NCBI GenBank assembly: GCA_040902585.1
Contig: JBBDXA010000130.1
Span: forward strand, 62,001 to 126,000
Source of the DNA: JBBDXA01 sp040902585
GTDB taxonomy: Bacteria; Planctomycetota; Phycisphaerae; Phycisphaerales; Phycisphaeraceae
Length of the DNA stretch: 64,000 bases
Direction: 5' to 3'
Within the stretch, counting starts at the first letter, position 1. Each line of letters starts with the position of its first letter. The position numbers and the translations under genes are program-made. Positions 16,250 through 22,859 of the stretch are shown here, in pieces. Under the pieces are notes generated by a model. It did not search any database and was not told the origin of the DNA. It saw only the letters and a list, made by a program, of their open reading frames with translations.

Positions 16250-17872
16250 ATGCGGTTCAGTTGGATTTTCATCAACACATTCGCCTTGATGTCCGCGTTT
16301 GCGGTGCCGTCGTTCGCCGCGGATGCGGATGATGCCCAGGCCGGCTTCGATGCCCTCTACGGCCAGAAGCTGCGCGAAGCCTCGGCGACGGCGTCGCGCG
16401 AGGATGACGTCGCATTGGCGAAGCAGATGCTCGCCACCGCCGAGACTGCCGGCGGCGCACCGAAGCTCAAAGCTCTTCTCTGCGACAAGGCGTACGAGCT
16501 GGCGGCCCGTGATCCAGCGGGTTACGACGTCGCCGCCGGGGCGATGACCATGATCGCCCAGGCGTTTCCCGAGAAGGCCGGTGATGCGCGGCTCAAGATC
16601 ATCGACCTGCGGCAGAAACAGTTCGCAAGGGCGCGCGGCGATGAGAAGAACGAGGTCGGAGCAACGCTCATCGGCCTGCTCGTCACCCACGGCGATACGG
16701 CGCTCGCCCAGAAGAAAGTCGATGACGCGGCGGATGACTACCGCAGGGCGCTCACCGTGGCGCGACTGATCCGTTCGCCGCAGACCGCGGCGCTCGACGC
16801 AAAGATCGCCCGCGTGGCGCACTTGAAGCGCGTGTGGGCCCGCATTGATTCGCTGGAAGGTCAGCTCAAAGGCAACGCGGAGGACGGGAAGGTCGCCGAT
16901 GAAATCGTCAAGCTGTATGTGGTAGATCTGGATGATCCGATGGGCGCGAAGCTGGTGCTGCCGGGGGCGAGTGATGCGTCGCTCAGAACGCAGGTGCCCC
17001 TGGCGATGAAGCCGTTGGGGGAGCTGGCCGAAGGCGAGTCGTTGTCGCTGGCGCAGTGGTATCAGGAACATGCGAAGTCGGCTGGTCCCCCGGCAAAGCC
17101 GGGCATGCTCAACCGTGCGCGGGCTTACCTTCAGCGCTTCCTCGAACAGCACGAAGCGGAGGATGTGCAGCGCATCACAGCGAATGTGCGCCTGCAAGAA
17201 ACCAGCGCGATGATGGCGAAGCTCGGCATCGAGCCCTACCCGATCGGCGGCCAGCCGGGCGATTCGAGTGACAGCGCGACGGCGGCGGCGTCAGGCAAGG
17301 TGATGGACCTGATCAAGCTGCTGGACCCGACTAAGCATGTGTTGCATGGGCAATGGCAGATCAAGGACGGGACGATCGCCAAGACCACGCGCGAAGGCGG
17401 CGCGATGGTGCGGTTGCCGGTGCTTCCCAAGGGCGACTATGAGCTGGCGCTCCAGCTCACCCTCACGGGAGCCGGCGGACATGTCTGCATCGTGCTGCCC
17501 GTCGGCGAGGCGTCGGTGAATTTCTTCGCCGAGTTCCAGGGTGCGACGCTGCTGGCGGCGGTGGACGGCATCGAAGCGTACCGCAAGGACAACCCGACGC
17601 GCAGCGAAACCGGCGGACTCGTCCAGTCGCAGAAGCACCAAATCGTCATCAAGGTGACGACGAAGAAGGACATGGCCCAGATCATCGTCGAGCGCGACGG
17701 AAAGGAGTTGATCAAGTGGGAAGGCGAGCAGAAGTCGCTGACGACGGGCCGGCCGAAGGAATACCATTTGCCTGAGCCGCGGTCTCTGGGCTTTTGTGCT
17801 CACCACTCGGTGGTGCAGGTGGATGCGCTGCAACTGAAGATGGTGACGGGCAAGGCGGAGATGTTGAAGTAA
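16250..17872 (+). CDS. Secreted protein with helical repeats and DUF1080/LamG-like C-terminal domain
   Basis: 540 residues. A signal peptide (RFSWIFINTFALMSAFAVPSFA) is followed by about 300 residues of alanine-rich helices resembling degenerate TPRs. After a linker near 345 comes a beta-rich domain (about 360-535) of the 3-keto-disaccharide hydrolase/concanavalin type: HGQWQIKDGTI, LPKGDYELALQL and a C-terminal LGFCAHHSVVQVDALQLK strand. Such domains are very common in planctomycetes and are associated with carbohydrate binding or hydrolysis; no catalytic residues are identified here. AGGAGG precedes the ATG by 5 nt. It is divergent from the MFS transporter and has no operon partner. Confidence 0.78.
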   Translation: MRFSWIFINTFALMSAFAVPSFAADADDAQAGFDALYGQKLREASATASREDDVALAKQMLATAETAGGAPKLKALLCDKAYELAARDPAGYDVAAGAMTMIAQAFPEKAGDARLKIIDLRQKQFARARGDEKNEVGATLIGLLVTHGDTALAQKKVDDAADDYRRALTVARLIRSPQTAALDAKIARVAHLKRVWARIDSLEGQLKGNAEDGKVADEIVKLYVVDLDDPMGAKLVLPGASDASLRTQVPLAMKPLGELAEGESLSLAQWYQEHAKSAGPPAKPGMLNRARAYLQRFLEQHEAEDVQRITANVRLQETSAMMAKLGIEPYPIGGQPGDSSDSATAAASGKVMDLIKLLDPTKHVLHGQWQIKDGTIAKTTREGGAMVRLPVLPKGDYELALQLTLTGAGGHVCIVLPVGEASVNFFAEFQGATLLAAVDGIEAYRKDNPTRSETGGLVQSQKHQIVIKVTTKKDMAQIIVERDGKELIKWEGEQKSLTTGRPKEYHLPEPRSLGFCAHHSVVQVDALQLKMVTGKAEMLK

Positions 17873-17899
17873 GAAAAGGGAGCGGCTGCGCGAATCGGT

Positions 17900-18937
17900 T
17901 CAAGGTTTAAGTGAAAAGGAAAGCGCGGCGATCCTTGTCGCAGGGAGTTTGCGGGCGTCGATGCCCAGCGGGATGGCGAGCATGCCGGCTGCGGAAATTG
18001 TTTCTGTTTTGCCCGGCTCCAGGGGTTTGTCGAAAGTGCAATCAGTGGAAAACACATGTGCTATCGGGCCGGTCGTCTTCGGCCCGATGCCCCCGCCCAG
18101 TCCGCCCGGTGCCGCGACGGCCTTCATCGCAACGTAGCCCACGATCGTCGCGCTCTTGATCGGCCAGGGGGAGCGATTGATGATCTGACATTTGCCTGTT
18201 GCGCCGACGCCCAGCCCCAGCTTAGCATCCGGGTCAACCGTCACGCTCACGATCCGCGCTTCGAGGATGCCCGCCATGAACTGCTCGCCGATCGTCGCAT
18301 CCATCGCCTGTAAGCTCGGCAGCATTTTCGCCAGCGCCGCCTCCTTCGCCTGGGCCATCGTGACGGGGCAAGGTGGATTGCGGTCGTACTTGCCGTCGGT
18401 CGATTGAACGACACTGGCCACCTCGATCTTTCCGCCCATCGCTTCGAGGACGGGTGATGTAGGAAAGTTCGCCGACCACGCGCTCAACTTGCGATACGCG
18501 CTGCCCGTCCATTCCTGAATCGTGTACGTCACCCGACCGCGCTCCTGCACTTTCAGAAACCAGTGACTCTCCCACCGGCTGTTGTCCTTGGTCACCTTGA
18601 TTCCATTCGCGAGGTTCTGCACGTCGAGCACGGGGTTGCCGTGACTGGTCGAGAGCGAGTTGCCCAGCGTGATCGTGCCATCGTGTTCGACCAGAAGGCG
18701 ATACTTCGCTGCGCCGTCTTTGGGTTGTTCATCTGCTTCGTAGCTTCGCGGGCTCAGGTCGCCCATGGCTGTCTCGATGAGGGAGCCCAGTTCCTGGCGA
18801 TAGGCAGCCTCATGCTCGGCCGTCGTCTTGAGTGTCGTTCGAACCACGATGTCAAGTGGATCATCCTGAGCGAAGGCACCGCGCGTGGCGAAGCTGAGGC
18901 TGAGAAAGAGAACGACACCGGCAAACCGATGGGACAT
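17900..18937 (-). CDS. Exported protein of unknown function
   Basis: 345 residues from the ATG at 18937, chosen for GGAG 7 nt upstream and the signal peptide that follows (SHRFAGVVLFLSLSFATRGAFA). The mature part alternates strands and helices and contains a CQIINRSPWPIKSATIVGY segment typical of an Ig-like or FxLD-type beta domain. I do not recognise the family. The gene is convergent with the DUF1080-like gene (27 nt between stops) and is preceded by a TACAAT-type -10 about 45 nt upstream of the start. Confidence 0.65.
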   Translation of the reverse strand: MSHRFAGVVLFLSLSFATRGAFAQDDPLDIVVRTTLKTTAEHEAAYRQELGSLIETAMGDLSPRSYEADEQPKDGAAKYRLLVEHDGTITLGNSLSTSHGNPVLDVQNLANGIKVTKDNSRWESHWFLKVQERGRVTYTIQEWTGSAYRKLSAWSANFPTSPVLEAMGGKIEVASVVQSTDGKYDRNPPCPVTMAQAKEAALAKMLPSLQAMDATIGEQFMAGILEARIVSVTVDPDAKLGLGVGATGKCQIINRSPWPIKSATIVGYVAMKAVAAPGGLGGGIGPKTTGPIAHVFSTDCTFDKPLEPGKTETISAAGMLAIPLGIDARKLPATRIAALSFSLKP

Positions 18938-19060
18938 GGGAAGTCTCCGGGCCCGATGGCAAGGTGATGCAAGGCGTATTGTAATCGGCCGGCGCGGGAT
19001 TGAGGCGAAGTCGGGCGGGGCTGGCGGAATGCTTGACACTTGATGCGGGCCTGTCTGACT

Positions 19061-19184
19061 CCCCTCCCTCTTAGGGAGGGGCTGGGGGAGGGTCGAGCGT
19101 ACAGCCTGAAAACCGTGTCGGTGTACGGCATCGTGGTAAGTTTGAGCGCCGACCCTCCCCTAACCCCTCCCTAAGAGGGAGGGG
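19061..19184. repeat. Long inverted repeat (MITE/REP-like)
   Basis: Arms of 35 bases at 19061-19095 and 19150-19184 are almost exact reverse complements (CCCCTCCCTCTTAGGGAGGG at the outer end), separated by a 54-base centre. Each arm also contains its own small palindrome (CCCTCCC...GGGAGGG). It sits between two same-strand genes and encodes nothing. It resembles non-autonomous palindromic elements seen scattered in many bacterial genomes. Confidence 0.8.
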
Positions 19185-19211
19185 AATCGGAGCGGCGAAT
19201 CGACCACGCGC

Positions 19212-20861
19212 CTACTTCTTCCGCTCCCGATTCGGGTGCGGCACATCCTTGGGCAGCGGTCCGGCCATCGGCGGCGTCTCGAAGAATTTGCCATCCTCAA
19301 TCAAGCGCGGGTCGCCCGTGTCTTGGAGTTCCTTCATCAGCCGGTCGCGCAGCTCCTTCACCACCGAAGCGTAGGCCGGGTCCGCGGCGACGTTGTTCAT
19401 CTGATGCGGATCCTTCTTCATGTCGAACAGTTCCTCGCGCGGGCGCTTGCCGTAGGCGTGATCGAAGTACGGCTTCCACTTCGAGTCTTTGCGATTCTCC
19501 ACCAGCCAGGCTTTGGTCGGGCCGGCGTCTTCATCGGGCAGCGTGACGAAGGTGGTGTTCTCCAGTTCGTTTCGCGTGGGCGGGTCGTTACCGTCGAGAT
19601 TGTAAGGGTCGCCCAATGGATAGCGGTCCGGCTTGAAGTTGATGATGAAGGCGAAGTCCGCGGTGCGAACGAGACGCTGCGGATAAGGCAGGTTACCGGC
19701 CCGCGCCATCTCGACATGGCGCTCGCGACCGGCGTAGACGGCGTCGCGCGACTTATCGACCACGCCTTCGCCCTCGCTCCTGAGCGTCGGCCAGAGACTG
19801 CGTGCCGTCATCGTGCCCGGCACCTTCACGCCGCCGGCTTCGAGTAAGGTCGGCGCGAGATCAGGCAGACTCACGAAGTCATCCACCACGCGGCCCCCGG
19901 CGCCACCCTTGCCGCCGCTCACGCCCGGCCCGCGGATCGCCAGCGCCACGTTCGTGCCGAAGTCGTAGAGATTGCACTTGCCATGCGGAAAGCCAGCCGG
20001 CCCGTGATCGCCGCTGACCACGATGATGGTGTTCTCATATTCGCCCGCCTTCTTCAGCTCCTCGATCAGCACGCCCAGCGCCGCATCAAACGCCTGTGTT
20101 TCGCCCAGGTAATCCGCCAGGTCTTCGCGCACCTCAGGCACATCCGGCAGGTACGGCGGGAGCTTGCCCTTGAGTGAATCCGGATCGATCTTCCACAGGG
20201 CTTTGCCCGAGCCTTTGATCCATTTGCGATGCACATTTGTCGGGCCGTACCAAAAGCAGAAGGGCTCATCCTTTTTGCGGGCGTCGAGAAAGGATTTGAA
20301 ATTGGCCCGCACTTCGCCCAGCAGTTCCGCCTTTGCTTGGTCGAAGGTCTTGCCGCCGGCGACGAGCTTCGATGCGTTCTGCGAGAACTGGTTGATGCGC
20401 GAGCCGGCCTTCTGGAATGAGTAGACCTGACGCCCGTAAGGCGCATCAGCAGGTGTGCCGGGGCTCCAGACTTTGTAGCTCTTGCCGATGGTGTATCCGC
20501 CGTCACGCAGGAGCAGCGGCCAGGTCGGAATGCGTTCATCCCACACCGCGCCTTGAAGGATCGCTCCGCGCCCGGTGCGCCAGAAGTGCTGACCTGACAG
20601 CAGCGAGCTGCGGCAAGGCGTACACGAAGGGGCGTTCACGAAGGCGTTGCGAAACAGCACGCCTTGCGCGGCGATGGAATCAAAATGCGGCGTGCACACC
20701 GCATCGCTGATGCCGCCGGGTTCGAGCTTCGCGTAAGCGCTGGTGTGGCGACCCCAGTCATCCGCGAAGGCGAAGAGAATGTTGGGGCGTTTGTCAGCCG
20801 CCTGGGTGAAGGCTGGGGAAAGGTTGCAAAGAAGCACGCAGAGAACGAACAGACATCGCAT
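19212..20861 (-). CDS. Secreted sulfatase
   Basis: 549 residues from the ATG at 20861 (AGGAGG 7 nt upstream), starting with a signal peptide (RCLFVLCVLLCNLSPAFTQAA). It is a type I sulfatase of the alkaline-phosphatase superfamily. It shows RPNILFAFADDWG with the metal aspartates near 34-35, and SCTPCRSSLLSG carrying the CxPxR signature whose cysteine (near 80) would be converted to formylglycine. VVSGDHGPAGFPHGK is the second metal and substrate site. The C-terminal region EELFDMKKDPHQMNNVA is typical of planctomycete sulfatases. It should hydrolyse sulfate esters of polysaccharides outside the cytoplasm. No anaerobic maturase gene is nearby. The longer frame to 21131 is low-complexity and was trimmed. 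Confidence 0.92.
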   Translation of the reverse strand: MRCLFVLCVLLCNLSPAFTQAADKRPNILFAFADDWGRHTSAYAKLEPGGISDAVCTPHFDSIAAQGVLFRNAFVNAPSCTPCRSSLLSGQHFWRTGRGAILQGAVWDERIPTWPLLLRDGGYTIGKSYKVWSPGTPADAPYGRQVYSFQKAGSRINQFSQNASKLVAGGKTFDQAKAELLGEVRANFKSFLDARKKDEPFCFWYGPTNVHRKWIKGSGKALWKIDPDSLKGKLPPYLPDVPEVREDLADYLGETQAFDAALGVLIEELKKAGEYENTIIVVSGDHGPAGFPHGKCNLYDFGTNVALAIRGPGVSGGKGGAGGRVVDDFVSLPDLAPTLLEAGGVKVPGTMTARSLWPTLRSEGEGVVDKSRDAVYAGRERHVEMARAGNLPYPQRLVRTADFAFIINFKPDRYPLGDPYNLDGNDPPTRNELENTTFVTLPDEDAGPTKAWLVENRKDSKWKPYFDHAYGKRPREELFDMKKDPHQMNNVAADPAYASVVKELRDRLMKELQDTGDPRLIEDGKFFETPPMAGPLPKDVPHPNRERKK

Positions 20862-20968
20862 GGGAACGCCTCCTGTGGAACGACGGTTGATCATTCGCGA
20901 TTGTAGCGACGAGAGCGGGAATGCCCGCTCCTTCAGAGCGAAGAATCGATCGCTCCCCATCACACGCA

Positions 20969-20974
20969 TATGAT
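20969..20974 (+). promoter_or_regulatory. -10-like TATGAT adjoining the start codon
   Basis: TATGAT ends 8 nt before the ATG at 20983, and no Shine-Dalgarno is present, so a leaderless transcript is possible. Confidence 0.35.
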
Positions 20975-20982
20975 CTACCCAC

Positions 20983-21321
20983 ATGCGGCAACATCCCGCA
21001 CAGTTCGTCATGAGCATCGCCTGCGCCCTCGTCGGCCTGGTGATCGGCTTCTTGCTCGGCCTGGCGCTCAGCTTTGTCGAGCTGCTTTTCTTCGACTCTT
21101 CCTCTTCCTCTTGCATCCTGCTACCGCTCACGACCCTCGCCGGTATCGCCTACGGCGCGAAGTGGGGCTACGAGATCAGCAGCGACTGGTACCGCTTTAC
21201 CCTGATCCAGTGCCAGAGCTGCGGCTACTCGCTCATGGGTGGCGCTGGCGAGCAATGCCCCGAGTGCGGCTACCCGATCTCTGAAGAACAGATTGAACTG
21301 CGCGAGGCATGGAAGCGGTAA
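20983..21321 (+). CDS. Small membrane protein with zinc ribbon
   Basis: 112 residues. There are two hydrophobic segments (about 8-36 and 43-60), then a cytoplasmic-type zinc ribbon (CQSCGYSLMG ... CPECGYPI) and a short charged tail. The CxxCGYxLxG-CPECG pattern matches the ribbon in the protein at 13191-14765 and, from general knowledge, is common in Phycisphaerae-type genomes; its function is unknown. There is no ribosome binding site but a TATGAT sits 8 nt upstream. It is divergent from the sulfatase and 94 nt before the pseudopilin gene. Confidence 0.75.
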   Translation: MRQHPAQFVMSIACALVGLVIGFLLGLALSFVELLFFDSSSSSCILLPLTTLAGIAYGAKWGYEISSDWYRFTLIQCQSCGYSLMGGAGEQCPECGYPISEEQIELREAWKR

Positions 21322-21400
21322 GAGGCAAGGCGGGGCAGGGAGTTGAAAAACATCATCCCTCGGCAGGGTGAATAACAGGCGCTGATACGGCATCGCACGT

Positions 21401-21406
21401 TAGAAT
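21401..21406 (+). promoter_or_regulatory. -10-like TAGAAT near the pseudopilin start
   Basis: TAGAAT ends 9 nt before the ATG at 21416 without a Shine-Dalgarno, the same arrangement as at other isolated genes in this window. Confidence 0.35.
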
Positions 21407-21415
21407 GGCCAAGTC

Positions 21416-22105
21416 ATGCTGCTGCGCCGCGCCTTCACAATCATCGAGCTGCTGGTGATCATCTCGTTGATCGTGCTGCTCATCTCGATCATGCTGCCTT
21501 CTCTGAATCAGAGCAAGGCTGAGGCCCGGCGCGTGGTCTGCGCCACGCAGCTCAATCAGATCGGATATGCCTTCACGATGTACACCGATGAGAACAAGGG
21601 CTATTACCCCTGGGTACCTGAAAGCCGCAGTGCGATGATCTTCGGCGGACACCCCGGCACCTTCGCCGGCTACCGCGCCGTCGACGGCTACGGCTCGGAC
21701 AAGCGCCCGCTCAACCGCTACCTCGGCTACGGCAGCGGCACCGATCCTAATGCGGATGTGTTCGCCTTCCGATGTCCCGATGACAAGGGCGCCCAGGTCT
21801 GGCACCCCGCTTCCGTCACCACCTATCTCGATGTGGGCACGTCTTATGCCTACAACGCCTGGGCCAGCGTCAGCGGGGCTGACACGCTGCGCACCCGCAG
21901 GACCAAAGAGGTGAAGCAGACGTCGCGCGTCATCATGGCCGGCGACCACACCGTTCATAACTTCGTCGGCGGCAGCAACCGCCAGCAGTACTGGCATCAC
22001 CGGACGAAGATCATGAGCAACATTCTTTTCTGCGATGGGCACGTCAACTACTTTGAAGTCCTGCCGCTCGACGTGACGAGTGACTACACCTGGTATCCGT
22101 GGTGA
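21416..22105 (+). CDS. Type II pseudopilin-like protein (N-terminal methylation, GHVNYF C-terminal motif)
   Basis: 229 residues. The N-terminus RRAFTIIELLVIISLIVLLISIMLP is a class III prepilin signal: a short basic leader, then F-T-x-x-E-L-L with glutamate at +5. The residue before the cleavage site is alanine rather than the usual glycine. The mature part is a beta-rich pseudopilin head with PDDKG, a DHTVHNF segment and the C-terminal ILFCDGHVNYF motif, which resembles the H-x9-DG type proteins abundant in Planctomycetes and relatives. It would be processed by prepilin peptidase and assembled by, or displayed with, a type II secretion-like system; no such system is adjacent. Its 3' end overlaps the convergent deacetylase gene by 22 nt. 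Confidence 0.82.
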   Translation: MLLRRAFTIIELLVIISLIVLLISIMLPSLNQSKAEARRVVCATQLNQIGYAFTMYTDENKGYYPWVPESRSAMIFGGHPGTFAGYRAVDGYGSDKRPLNRYLGYGSGTDPNADVFAFRCPDDKGAQVWHPASVTTYLDVGTSYAYNAWASVSGADTLRTRRTKEVKQTSRVIMAGDHTVHNFVGGSNRQQYWHHRTKIMSNILFCDGHVNYFEVLPLDVTSDYTWYPW

Positions 22106-22839
22106 GGCGCGGCGACGTTTCCTTCCATCATTTCCGCCAGCGGCACGATGCGCAGGTTCTTAGAGCGGAGTGATTCGATCAGCGCGGGCAGGGCTTCGAC
22201 GGTAGGCGTCGGATCGCGATGCTTGCCGGGCGCGACGCCGTCGTGCAGCAGGATAATGTCGCCCGCCTTGGTCGCTGCGAGCCGCTGAAGGATCTGCTCG
22301 CGGCTGGCGCGCACACCGTCGCGGCCCCGGCGGGACCAGGTGACCATCTTTTCTCCGTTGCCGCGCATGGCCCAGACGATCGGCGGCGACTTAAAACCCA
22401 TCGGCGGGCGAAAAAGCGTGGGCTTGCGGCCAATCACTTCTTCGATAATCGCATCCGTCCGTTGCACCTGCTGACGCCAGTAGCGCGGGCCGCGAATGAT
22501 GGCGTGATACGCATGGTCGTAACTGTGACTACCGATGGCGTGACCCCCGGCATCGATGCGGCGCAGCACCTCAGGCCAGCGGGCGACGTTGGCGCCGACG
22601 ACGAAGAAAGTCGCTGGCGCGTTGAGACGGGCGAGCGTGGCGAGGATGGCGTCGGTCGCGTCGGGATGAGGACCGTCATCGAAGGTGAGCGCGACGCGCG
22701 GCGGAGCGGCGGTTGTACCTCGATAAACCGGTCGGCCAAATAGCTGCGCCCTCGGCGCGAAGATGCCATGCGCAATCCACGCCCCTGCCGTGACCACAGC
22801 AGCACCGGCGGCGAGGATGGGAAGCGTGACGATCGCCAT
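22084..22839 (-). CDS. Polysaccharide deacetylase (NodB/CE4-like)
   Basis: 251 residues. An N-terminal membrane anchor or signal (about 1-25) is followed by a NodB homology domain. It has LTFDDGPHPD with the metal and base aspartates at 54-55, SHSYDH with histidines 105 and 109, FRPPMGF, and ILLHDG. The family removes N- or O-acetyl groups from extracellular carbohydrates. It starts 20 nt after the MMPL exporter stop, so it appears to be the last gene of the polyene-like operon. It might act on a glycan acceptor of the pigment, but this is inference. It may simply be an unrelated neighbour. It overlaps the convergent pseudopilin gene by 22 nt. Confidence 0.87.
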   Translation of the reverse strand: MAIVTLPILAAGAAVVTAGAWIAHGIFAPRAQLFGRPVYRGTTAAPPRVALTFDDGPHPDATDAILATLARLNAPATFFVVGANVARWPEVLRRIDAGGHAIGSHSYDHAYHAIIRGPRYWRQQVQRTDAIIEEVIGRKPTLFRPPMGFKSPPIVWAMRGNGEKMVTWSRRGRDGVRASREQILQRLAATKAGDIILLHDGVAPGKHRDPTPTVEALPALIESLRSKNLRIVPLAEMMEGNVAAPHHGYQV

Positions 22840-22859
22840 GAATCCGCACGATCATACGT

